DNA of 41,846 nt. Origin: Clostridiales bacterium (GTDB lineage Bacteria; Bacillota; Clostridia; Oscillospirales; Oscillospiraceae). The translations under genes were made by a program, and so were the position numbers. Location of the stretch: contig JALEZN010000119.1 of assembly GCA_022772585.1 (NCBI GenBank), positions 1 through 41,846 of the forward strand, written 5' to 3'. Positions within the stretch are counted from its first letter, which is position 1. Every line of letters begins with the position of its first letter. The notes beneath the pieces were generated by a model. That model was not told the origin of the DNA, ran no database searches, and worked only from the letters and a program-made list of their open reading frames with translations. Of this stretch, positions 16,526 through 24,346 are shown piece by piece.

Positions 16526-16542
16526 ATCGGGAGGTGTCTGCC

Positions 16543-16824
16543 ATGAAGCAGGTGCGCAAGACAAGTGAGGAACGGTCCCCCCTCTACGCAATCGACCGGA
16601 ACCGGATCCGCGGCGGGCTCCGCCAGCTGAGAAAGCGGGCGGGGCTCTCGGCGAAGGATGTGATGGAGGCAACCAGCGTGAACAGCGTGCAGGCGGTGTA
16701 CCGCTGGGAGCGGGACAGCTATCAGGAGGAGTATCAGGCCCTTCCCTCGCTGGAGGACCTGTGCTGCCTGAGCAGGCTGTACGGTGTGTCTATCCACGAC
16801 ATCCTGATGGGAGGAGCCGCATGA
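16543..16824 (+). CDS. Small XRE-family DNA-binding regulator (divergent partner)
   Basis: A 93-residue helix-turn-helix protein: GGLRQLRKRAGLSAKDVMEA, recognition region SVQAVYRWERD, then LSRLYGVSIHDILMGG. The start ATG 16543 has GGGAGGTG at a good distance; an upstream ATG at 16477 lies inside the leader structure. It shares the overall form and the end motif LSRL-V-DIL with the divergent regulator, so the two are related. The palindrome over its -10 box suggests autoregulation. The next gene downstream is separated by a strong terminator, so this locus is a self-contained regulatory switch whose targets are not visible here. Confidence 0.87.
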   Translation: MKQVRKTSEERSPLYAIDRNRIRGGLRQLRKRAGLSAKDVMEATSVNSVQAVYRWERDSYQEEYQALPSLEDLCCLSRLYGVSIHDILMGGAA

Positions 16825-16852
16825 GCGGGCCGGCCAGAGCGCTGCGGGAGAG

Positions 16853-16895
16853 CCGGGTGCCCCGTGTCTGAGGACACGGGGCACCCGGTTTTTTT
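16853..16895 (+). terminator. Strong terminator after the plus-strand XRE gene
   Basis: A perfect 16-bp stem, 16853-16868 with 16873-16888, a TGAG loop and a seven-T run to 16895. Confidence 0.95.
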
Positions 16896-16937
16896 GAGAA
16901 TGGAGCAGAAAGAAAACACTTACTTCATATCTTTTTA

Positions 16938-16966
16938 TGGAAACACCGCTTATCATGGAGTATAAT
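16938..16966 (+). promoter_or_regulatory. Promoter of the STAND ATPase operon
   Basis: TGGAAA (16938-16943), 17 bases, consensus TATAAT (16961-16966), about 75 bases upstream of ATG 17043. Confidence 0.65.
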
Positions 16967-16978
16967 GGAAAAGTAAAA

Positions 16979-17019
16979 GCGGCTGTAAGGAGCCGCAAAA
17001 ACCGGGAGCTGGCTCCCGG
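16979..17019 (+). promoter_or_regulatory. Two leader hairpins before the STAND ATPase operon
   Basis: GCGGCT/AGCCGC (16979-16984 with 16991-16996) and CCGGGAGC/GCTCCCGG (17002-17009 with 17012-17019) are back-to-back perfect hairpins in the 5' leader. The second ends 11 bases before the GGGAGGT ribosome site and is followed by a broken T-rich run (GCTTGTTTT). An attenuator or translation-control element is possible. Confidence 0.4.
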
Positions 17020-17042
17020 AGCTTGTTTTGGGAGGTAATGCC

Positions 17043-20000
17043 ATGTCTTTGAAGAAATATGTACTGGAGGACCTGAAAAAAGGTGACCATGTGGCCCTGA
17101 GCTATGGACAGAACCAGCAGGCCGTCGGGATCGTGCTGGATCTGAATGAAGATCTGATCCAGATCCAGACGCAGAAGGGAAAATCCAGGATCCTGCTGGA
17201 CAGCATTATCTCCTATGAGACCATTGAGATAGAAGAGCCCGCTCCTGCCCCGGCGGCGAAAGCGCAGGAACAGGCGGCACCTGCCCGCCCCGCTCCGGCC
17301 CGGGAGCCCACCGCCGAAGAAAGGATCATTACCGAAATGGAAGGCAGCCGGGTGCCGCCGCTGGAAGAGGTGGCCGACCTCAAGGGCATCCGGGCGGCGG
17401 CCAAGGCCATGGAAGACCGGGACGTGCTCCGGATGGTGGGAAGCATTCTGGATGCCGCTTCCTCCGCCGAGAAGCAGCAGGGCAGCGGCCGGGAGGACAA
17501 GCTGCGGGACACCATGGCCCGGGCCAGATCGGCCATCCGGGACTATCCCCAGGGTTCCCCCATCTTTCAGCGGGTGCTGGGCGCCCTGTATCTGATGCAG
17601 TCGGAGTTCGGCAGGGCGGAGGAGGCATTCCGGGCCGCCGGCTGGTACAAGGGCGCGGCCTATGCCGCCCAGTGGGGCAGCCATCCCAAGGAGCTGCGGA
17701 GCTATCTGGAGCGTTACCTCCGCAGCGAGGAGGTGTGGGAGCGGGACCTGGTGCGGCAGTACGTGGATCAGGCGGTAAGCAGCCGGGACGTCTCGGCGCT
17801 GTGCGACTGCCTGCGCCGCGACGCCGCCCCGGAGGAAGAGCGGCTGCGCTCCCTGATCGACTGCGCGGTCTATCTGGCCCACAAAGGAGGCTTTTCCATT
17901 CGCTGGACCGACCCCGCGGACCTTTACTCGGTAGACAACCTGCGTGCAGTACTGGCATCCCTGCCGTCGGACTGGAATACCGGAGGCGGAGAACCCGAGA
18001 GCGCCCCGCCGCAGACTGCTGAGAGCGCACCGGAGCAGGAGGCGGTCTGGCAGACCGGCGCCATCAAGAACTATTACGAGAGCTGTTTCGGTTTTATCCG
18101 GGAAAAAGATACTGACTGCTATTTCTATATCCGCCAGGTGAAGGATGAGGATATTGATCTGCGTCAGGCCCTGTATTGCGGGGAATGGAAGAACCTGGAG
18201 GTACGCTATCAGAACGGCGTGGGACTGAAGGGCCGCAGCGCCAGCGCCATCGAGCTGACCGAGCGGGGCAGGGCTGAGGCCAGAAAACGTCTGGCCCGCT
18301 ACCGGGCGGGAATGACCGCTCCGCAGGAGTTATGCCGGGGCCGCATCGAGCGGTACAGCCAGGAGAATGATTGGGGCGCCATCTGGTATGACGGAGCGTC
18401 TTACGGATTTTACCGCAGTGCCGTGGCAGACCCCTTCCTGCGGGCTTATCTGGATAACCTGTTCGATTTCGGGGCCGAAAACGAGTTGGAGGTGACCTTC
18501 GTCACCGATGTGGCCAAAAACGGCAAGACCGTGGCCAAACAGGTGGCGGCGGCTCAGCCTTTCCCGGAAGTGGAGCGGCAGGAATGGCTCCGCCGCCGGG
18601 ATGTGACAGCTGAGGAGGCCCAGCGGTGGCAGGCCCGGCTGGAGAAAGGGCAGGAAGAGCCGGAGGGACCGGAGCCGCTGGCCCCGGATGAGGATCCCTA
18701 TCCCCATCTGAATTATGAGGCGCTGGAGCCATGGCGTGAGCAGGAGGTCAAGCCCAAGGCGGCCGCCCCGGCAGTCCCTGTTCCCGCTTCTGAACCGGCG
18801 CCGGTTCCGGTACAGCCCGGGGAGAACGGCGAGGAGTGCTACCGCCGGGCTTATCAGGCGGCGGCAGGCGGCGAGCTGAAAAAGGCGGAGCAGCTCTTTT
18901 TGCAGGCACTGGCCAAAGGAGGCAGGGCCGAGAGCTGTGTGGCCGAGCTGGTGACGCTCTATCTCCGGCAGGAGGACCGGGTCAAGGACGCCTTCGCGGT
19001 GCTGGATCAGTACGGCGGGTGTCTGCCCGAGGAGAAACGGATGAACCTGGAACTCCAGGTGTGCCAGAAGGGCAAGGACCGGGAGACCAGGGAGCGGCTG
19101 GTACGGGTGCTGGGCGACGCCATCGAGATGACCCCCAAGATCAGCGCCCGGTTCCACTACATGATGCTGCGGGGCAATGCACTGCGGCAGCTGGGCGAAT
19201 ATGACATGGCCCTGCGGGTCTACCAGCAGTGGCGGGACCTGTACAACAGCGAGCTGCAGGCCATGGGCGGCCGGGCTGTGACCCAGTACAGCGGCCGGCT
19301 CAACGCCATCAAGCGGGGGGAGGCCTGCTGCTACTACTTCCTGGGCGATATGGAGAAGGCCCAGAGCCTGGCACGGGAGCTGCGCCGGGTCAACGCCGAT
19401 GACGAGGCCGCCCAGGCCATCCTGAACGGTACCCTGGCCGAGAATATGATGGCTCTGGAGCTGGACAGCGGAAGCGGAGACGAGGAGAGCGCCCTCCCGC
19501 CTGAGGAGGATGAGATGGCCGACCGGTCTCTCAGCGAATACGTGAAAGACCGCATCCGGGAGCTGGACATGGGCAGCCTCATCAAGAACCGCTACAGCCG
19601 GAACATAGAGGACGGAACCTTCACGGGCACCCCGGAGGAGGCAGTGAAGGTCATCGAGGTCATTTTGTCCGAGCAGGGCAGCTCCTTTGAGAGCAAGAGC
19701 AAGCATCTGCTGTGCGCAGCCAAGATCCTCTCCCAGGTGTGGGAGGGGCATGGCGACAAGTGGGCCAGCCTGAACCGGCAGGATCTGCTGCGCAGGCGGA
19801 ATATCCGGATCAATGCCGGACGAAGCATGGCCGCCTATGGCAACTACCTGATGTCCACCCCGGCGACAGTAGTGACTGCCGCCAATTCCGCCCAGGCCGA
19901 CAGCGCCCGGTTCCTGTACCTGGAGAGCCTGAGGCTGCTGAACAACCGGGAGGAGCAGAACTACGTCAACTCCTTCACCCATTACATTACCTCCTACTTC

Positions 20001-22325
20001 TGCGGTCAGGAGGAGATGCAGAAGCGGGTGCGGGAGAGCGGCCGCCTGAGCAGCTGTTCCATCCAGCAGGGCCTGTCCATGCTGAAAGGGAGCCAGGGCG
20101 CCCCCCTGTCCGAGGAAGAGCTGGCCTACGGGATGCTGCAGCTGCTGGCCGTGCTGCGCAGCAGCGACCAGGGGCGTTCTCCCGCCCGGAACCGGGACAG
20201 TATGAACCGGCTGATCCGGGAGCTGGAGGAGGCGCTTTATCAGAGCCCCTACCAGAAGGCCATCCGGGCCCAGTTCCGCCGGATGGGGATTGGGGATGAG
20301 GGCCCCACGATCATGGGCTTTAAGACCGAGCTGCGGGCGGCCAACGCGGAGGCCAAGGTGCGGGAGACTACGCTGAAGGCGGCCCTGTCCGCAGCGGCGG
20401 ACCAGCCCCTGGGCGGTCTGGCCCAGAGCGAGAAGATCGCCGCGCTGCGGGATGAGAGCTGGGCGCTTTGGATGAGCTGCACCGACTGGGAGCGGCTGAA
20501 AAAGAGCGTACAGCTCATGACCCGGCTGAGCCAGGCCGGCGACGCCGCCGACTTTGAGCAGCGGGAGGATATCCTTTCCACGGTCATCGGACAGATCGTG
20601 CAGCTGTGTACCGAGATCAGCCAGTGGCCCACCCGCATCTCCTATCTGCTGCTGCGGCCCGAGCTGCTGCGCATCCGCGAGACCCTGGCCATGGAGCGGG
20701 GCAAACTCTACCGGCTGTCGCCCCACATCACCCTGGAGCAGTCCAGCGAGATCGCTCCCTACATCGACCGGGAGCGGAGCGACGTGGTGTGCGTCCACCT
20801 GATGCTGAGCAACGGACCGGGCCTGCAGATGGCCGACAACATCCAGCTCCATGTGAGCTGTCCCGAGGGCGTGAGCCTGCTGGGAGGCGAGGAGGCACGG
20901 CTGCGGGGCATCCGGGGAGGCGGCAGCGAGGAGATCATCCTCCGATTCCTGGTGGACAGCGCCACATGGGAGCAGGGCTCCTTCGCCATCTCGGTGGAGG
21001 GAGAATACAGCTATAAGCGGGACGCCCAGAACATCGAGCAGGGGCGCACCGAGCCCACAGAGTTTGCCGTGGTGCTGCGCAAGAGCGGCGAGCCCATCAG
21101 CAACGTGTTCCGGGGGCTGGACCGGTCGGAGATGACCGAGGACTCCATGTTCTTCGGCCGGGATGAGATCATCAACAGCATGGTGGACATGATGCGTCTG
21201 CCCACCGGACGCTTCAACTACGGGCACGGGCTGGTCCTGTACGGACAGACCCGGGCCGGCAAGAGCAGCATCCTGTTCCACCTGAAAAAGCGGGTGCGCC
21301 GGACCTACGGTGACCGGGTGCTGCTGGTGGACCTGGGCAATATCCACGAGGTGGCCAATACCGGAAATCTGTTTATCAACCTGCTCTACCGGATCGTGGG
21401 CGAGCTGGAGGAGATCCCCTCTGCCATCCGCCGGACACTGGAGGAACGGATGGGCTGCACGCTGGCGGACTACCGGGAACGGTTCCTGGCCGAGCCTCAG
21501 TACGCGGAGGTGCTCTTCAGCGGCCTGATGCGGAAGCTGGATAATCTGCTGGAAGAGCCGGAGCAGGGCGAACCCATGATGATCCTGCTGATGATGGACG
21601 AGTTCTCCTGTATCCATGAGGAGATCCGGAAGGGCAGCCTGCCCCAGCGGTTCATGTACTTCTGGAAGGCCCTGCTGGAAAACCACGCTATCTTCACAGT
21701 GGTGGCGGGCCAGGACGACATGCCCCAGTTCATCCAGGAAAACCAGAACGCCTTTATGGCCATGCAGCTGATGAAGGTGACCTACCTGGAGGAGCAGGCG
21801 GCCAAACGGCTGATCTCCGAGCCCATCCTGCTGCCCGATGGGGGGAGCCGGTACATTGATTCGGCCCTGGACGAAATGTACCGCCTGACGGCGGGCAGCG
21901 CCTTCCTGATCCTGCTGCTGTCGGCAGCGCTGGTGGACTACCTGAACAAGCGGGGCGCCGACCGGGTGACCAAGGCCATCATTGACGGCTTCCTGCGGGA
22001 GCGGGTATTCTGCGGCAACAGCTGCCTGACCAGCGCTACCTTTGAGGCCCAGCTCCAGGACCGGTCCGACGGCACCCTGGAGGGAGAGAACACCGAAGTA
22101 CTCACAGCAGTGGCCCGGGCCTCCCGACGGGGCGGCCGGGCGGAATACGCCGACATCCGGAAGCTGTGCCCCCAGATCGGGGGCGAGCGGCTGGACTGGC
22201 TGCTGGACCGGCTGGCGGAGCGGGATGTGCTGGTGTGTGAGATGGGACAGGACACCCGCTACTACCGGATTGAGGTGGAGCTGCTGGCCCGCTGGCTGCT
22301 TTACCTGAACGGAGCCGGGGACTGA
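17043..22325 (+). CDS. Giant multidomain STAND-type ATPase with cold-shock-like and TPR regions
   Basis: A 1760-residue cytoplasmic protein; ATG 17043 follows GGGAGGT. From N to C: a small beta domain (1-60) about handling or reading ligands (VGIVLDLNEDLIQIQTQKGK), a Pro/Ala linker, and a helical region. Two cold-shock-like/OB segments follow, near 340-410 (IKNYYESCFGFIREKD) and 433-505 (GRIERYSQENDWGAIWYD). Then come a second Pro-rich linker (540-597), TPR-type helices (597-800), a long helical region, and a beta-sandwich (about 1246-1350). The ATPase core begins FFGRDEI (1371), with Walker A GQTRAGKSS (about 1400), Walker B ILLMMDEFS (about 1514-1522) and winged-helix-like C-terminus. Sensor plus STAND switch is the family logic; ligand, effector and biological role are unknown. 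It is in an operon with a second, smaller STAND ATPase. Confidence 0.85.
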   Translation: MSLKKYVLEDLKKGDHVALSYGQNQQAVGIVLDLNEDLIQIQTQKGKSRILLDSIISYETIEIEEPAPAPAAKAQEQAAPARPAPAREPTAEERIITEMEGSRVPPLEEVADLKGIRAAAKAMEDRDVLRMVGSILDAASSAEKQQGSGREDKLRDTMARARSAIRDYPQGSPIFQRVLGALYLMQSEFGRAEEAFRAAGWYKGAAYAAQWGSHPKELRSYLERYLRSEEVWERDLVRQYVDQAVSSRDVSALCDCLRRDAAPEEERLRSLIDCAVYLAHKGGFSIRWTDPADLYSVDNLRAVLASLPSDWNTGGGEPESAPPQTAESAPEQEAVWQTGAIKNYYESCFGFIREKDTDCYFYIRQVKDEDIDLRQALYCGEWKNLEVRYQNGVGLKGRSASAIELTERGRAEARKRLARYRAGMTAPQELCRGRIERYSQENDWGAIWYDGASYGFYRSAVADPFLRAYLDNLFDFGAENELEVTFVTDVAKNGKTVAKQVAAAQPFPEVERQEWLRRRDVTAEEAQRWQARLEKGQEEPEGPEPLAPDEDPYPHLNYEALEPWREQEVKPKAAAPAVPVPASEPAPVPVQPGENGEECYRRAYQAAAGGELKKAEQLFLQALAKGGRAESCVAELVTLYLRQEDRVKDAFAVLDQYGGCLPEEKRMNLELQVCQKGKDRETRERLVRVLGDAIEMTPKISARFHYMMLRGNALRQLGEYDMALRVYQQWRDLYNSELQAMGGRAVTQYSGRLNAIKRGEACCYYFLGDMEKAQSLARELRRVNADDEAAQAILNGTLAENMMALELDSGSGDEESALPPEEDEMADRSLSEYVKDRIRELDMGSLIKNRYSRNIEDGTFTGTPEEAVKVIEVILSEQGSSFESKSKHLLCAAKILSQVWEGHGDKWASLNRQDLLRRRNIRINAGRSMAAYGNYLMSTPATVVTAANSAQADSARFLYLESLRLLNNREEQNYVNSFTHYITSYFCGQEEMQKRVRESGRLSSCSIQQGLSMLKGSQGAPLSEEELAYGMLQLLAVLRSSDQGRSPARNRDSMNRLIRELEEALYQSPYQKAIRAQFRRMGIGDEGPTIMGFKTELRAANAEAKVRETTLKAALSAAADQPLGGLAQSEKIAALRDESWALWMSCTDWERLKKSVQLMTRLSQAGDAADFEQREDILSTVIGQIVQLCTEISQWPTRISYLLLRPELLRIRETLAMERGKLYRLSPHITLEQSSEIAPYIDRERSDVVCVHLMLSNGPGLQMADNIQLHVSCPEGVSLLGGEEARLRGIRGGGSEEIILRFLVDSATWEQGSFAISVEGEYSYKRDAQNIEQGRTEPTEFAVVLRKSGEPISNVFRGLDRSEMTEDSMFFGRDEIINSMVDMMRLPTGRFNYGHGLVLYGQTRAGKSSILFHLKKRVRRTYGDRVLLVDLGNIHEVANTGNLFINLLYRIVGELEEIPSAIRRTLEERMGCTLADYRERFLAEPQYAEVLFSGLMRKLDNLLEEPEQGEPMMILLMMDEFSCIHEEIRKGSLPQRFMYFWKALLENHAIFTVVAGQDDMPQFIQENQNAFMAMQLMKVTYLEEQAAKRLISEPILLPDGGSRYIDSALDEMYRLTAGSAFLILLLSAALVDYLNKRGADRVTKAIIDGFLRERVFCGNSCLTSATFEAQLQDRSDGTLEGENTEVLTAVARASRRGGRAEYADIRKLCPQIGGERLDWLLDRLAERDVLVCEMGQDTRYYRIEVELLARWLLYLNGAGD

Positions 22326-22356
22326 GCCGCCGGAACAGAGAAAGAGAGGAAAGGCC

Positions 22357-23883
22357 ATGACCGATAAAAATGTATTTGTGGTGGGCCCTGAGGCCACCGG
22401 ACCGGCTTTCATCGGCCGCCGGCAGGAGGTGCGGCAGCTGCGCGGACGGGTGCTGGAGGCCAGACAGAGCACCGGGTACGCGGTGGTGGGCCCCTACCGG
22501 ATCGGCAAGAGCTCGCTGGTGTCCTACGCCCTGCGGGAGGATGAGATCCGGGGGCAGGGACAGCTGTATGTGAAGATGGTGATGAAGGATTACATCAGCG
22601 CCTACCATTTCTGGACCGCGCTGCTCGCCGGGATCGGCATGGAACTGGAGGAGTACAGCCGTGTCCGGCCGGAGGGGCCGGACATGACCGAACTGGCCCA
22701 GCGGCTCCAGCGCGCCGCGGAGCGGCCCCAGGACGAGAACTGGTACATCCGGCTGCATGGAGAGCTGACTATAGGCATGCGGAAGCTGAAGGAGCACCGG
22801 ATCCCACTGGTCCTTATCATTGACGAGTTCGACCACGCGGCCAGGGTGTTTGAGGGCAACGCCAGCTATTTCAGCCTGCTGCGTACCTTCGGAACCGGTG
22901 CCGACTACCTGGTCAACACGGTGCTCATCGCCCGCCATGAGCTTCACACCGTCGAGGAAAAGGACCCGGCCACTTCCAACCTGGCGGGCGCCTATGAGCA
23001 GCTCATATTGCGGGACATGAACGAGAGCGATATGGAGGATTACTACGGCGTACTGGCCGACTGCAACGTCTTTCTGGATGAAGAGGCGCGGGAGCGGCTG
23101 TACCACTACGCCGGGACCTATCCCTATCTGCTGTCCATGTTCGGCCGGCAGATGGCCGAGATGGGCCTGATGGGAAAGCGGGTGGACAGCACCGCGCTGG
23201 ACCGGATCTTTGAGGACCGCCTGCCTATGGTGAACAGCCATTACAAGCACCTGGTGGAATCCCTGCGGCAGGACAGAGACCTGGAGAAGATCATCGGCGT
23301 CACCATCGGCCCCTCCATGGACATGACGGTCCGGGACATCAAGCACCTGGAGGCCCTGGGTTACCTGAAGGAGACCGAGGAGGGGTATGTGGCCTTCTCC
23401 CCGGACTTCTGTGAGTACCTGCGGGGCGTGCAGGCCGACTTCCCGGCCTGGGAGCTGCTGATGGAGACCGAGCGGACGCTGAAGAGCTTCTTCGGCCAGG
23501 CGTACCCCATGCTCAAGGAGTTCCGGTACGTGAGAGGCCAGGAGGACGGAACCCTGTGGGACAGGGTGAAAGACACCTACCCGGAACTGAAACTCAACGG
23601 CGATATGATGAAAAAGAGCATGAAGAGCATGCTCCGGTGGACCGACGAGGCGACTGTACTGGACGTATTGGGCCTTGACGCCGTCATCAAACGGATCAAA
23701 GCGGAGTGGGAGAAGTACCGGGATATGTTCGGGGGGAAAGATCTGGCATTCTGGGAGGAAAAGCTGGACCTGATCAACGAGGCCCGCAAGCCCATGGCCC
23801 ATGCCCGGGCCGATGTGGTGCGGCCCCATCTGCCCACCCTGCGGGTGTACTGCGAGCAGGTCCTGGAGCTGAAGCAGAAGTAA
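22357..23883 (+). CDS. STAND ATPase with HEPN-like C-terminal domain
   Basis: A 508-residue protein. The NTPase begins FIGRRQE (about 18-24), with Walker A GPYRIGKSS (about 45-53) and Walker B LVLIIDEFDH (about 151-160), then a winged-helix-like segment TVRDIKHLEALGYLKET (about 325). The last ~130 residues are helical. They contain WEEKLDLINEARKPMAHARA with R477 and H482, an R-x4-H spacing as in HEPN ribonucleases. The residue after Arg is Lys, not the commoner Asn/Asp/His, so nuclease activity is uncertain. The gene follows the giant ATPase by 31 bases and ends the operon. Both ATPases share the xFxGRxxE entry motif, so they may work together. A stress or defence role is inference. Confidence 0.82.
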   Translation: MTDKNVFVVGPEATGPAFIGRRQEVRQLRGRVLEARQSTGYAVVGPYRIGKSSLVSYALREDEIRGQGQLYVKMVMKDYISAYHFWTALLAGIGMELEEYSRVRPEGPDMTELAQRLQRAAERPQDENWYIRLHGELTIGMRKLKEHRIPLVLIIDEFDHAARVFEGNASYFSLLRTFGTGADYLVNTVLIARHELHTVEEKDPATSNLAGAYEQLILRDMNESDMEDYYGVLADCNVFLDEEARERLYHYAGTYPYLLSMFGRQMAEMGLMGKRVDSTALDRIFEDRLPMVNSHYKHLVESLRQDRDLEKIIGVTIGPSMDMTVRDIKHLEALGYLKETEEGYVAFSPDFCEYLRGVQADFPAWELLMETERTLKSFFGQAYPMLKEFRYVRGQEDGTLWDRVKDTYPELKLNGDMMKKSMKSMLRWTDEATVLDVLGLDAVIKRIKAEWEKYRDMFGGKDLAFWEEKLDLINEARKPMAHARADVVRPHLPTLRVYCEQVLELKQK

Positions 23884-23904
23884 ACTAAATAGAGGAAATA
23901 AAGG

Positions 23905-23945
23905 AAAGAAGTTCCTGCTGTATGACGGCGGGAACTTCTTTTTTT
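23905..23945 (+). terminator. Terminator of the STAND ATPase operon
   Basis: Arms 23905-23915 and 23931-23941 pair perfectly over 11 bp around a 15-nt loop, followed by a T run. It separates the ATPases from the phage-derived operon. Confidence 0.9.
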
Positions 23946-23966
23946 GCTTTTTTTAAAAAATTTTTT

Positions 23967-24014
23967 CCCTTGGTGTACGAAAACGTACAACTTTTGGCTG
24001 TTGGGACCCAAGGG
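23967..24014. promoter_or_regulatory. Nested palindrome upstream of the phage-derived operon
   Basis: TGTACG-AAAA-CGTACA (23974-23989) is a perfect 6-bp inverted repeat. CCCTTGG (23967-23973) and CCAAGGG (24008-24014) enclose it. It sits in the short gap between the ATPase terminator and the first phage gene, where the operon's promoter must be. I see no good sigma-A promoter there, so the palindrome may be an operator or activator site for controlled induction. The regulator is unknown. Confidence 0.5.
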
Positions 24015-24037
24015 TGAAATGAGGTGAAGGAAGCAAG

Positions 24038-24346
24038 ATGCAACGCGAGCAGAGCTGCCGGGAGGCGGTGCTCCGGCAGATGAAGCAGATGGCCAAAAGC
24101 AGACCCAACGACGTGGTGAAGCTGGCCTTTCTCGATGAGGAGCAGTTGGGCGAGATCGACAAGCTGGACCTGATGATGCTCTCCGAGCTGAAACGCACCG
24201 GAAACGGAGGGGTGGAGGTGAAGCTCAACGACCGGCTGAAAACATTGGAGCGGATCCTGGAGCTGCTGGACGGAGGACCGGAGGAAAAGGCAAGAGCGCT
24301 CTATCAGGCGCTGGAGAACGGGGCGGAGCAGAAAGATGGAGCTTGA
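24038..24346 (+). CDS. Putative terminase small subunit
   Basis: A 102-residue helical, charged protein at the head of the phage operon, overlapping the terminase large subunit by 11 bases. GAGGTGAAGG precedes ATG 24038. It begins with a basic helix (CREAVLRQMKQMAKSRP) and continues with amphipathic helices rich in Leu, Glu and Lys. I see no clear helix-turn-helix and it is shorter than the PBSX XtmA (about 265 residues). Assignment to the small terminase, which would recognise DNA and load the large subunit, rests on position. If it lacks sequence-specific binding, packaging could be non-selective. Confidence 0.5.
   Translation: MQREQSCREAVLRQMKQMAKSRPNDVVKLAFLDEEQLGEIDKLDLMMLSELKRTGNGGVEVKLNDRLKTLERILELLDGGPEEKARALYQALENGAEQKDGA

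Noticed and set aside
18330..22472. Minus-strand open frame of 1380 residues
   Set aside because: It lies antisense to the giant STAND ATPase; low-complexity His/Leu/Gln-rich translation, no RBS and no recognisable domain.
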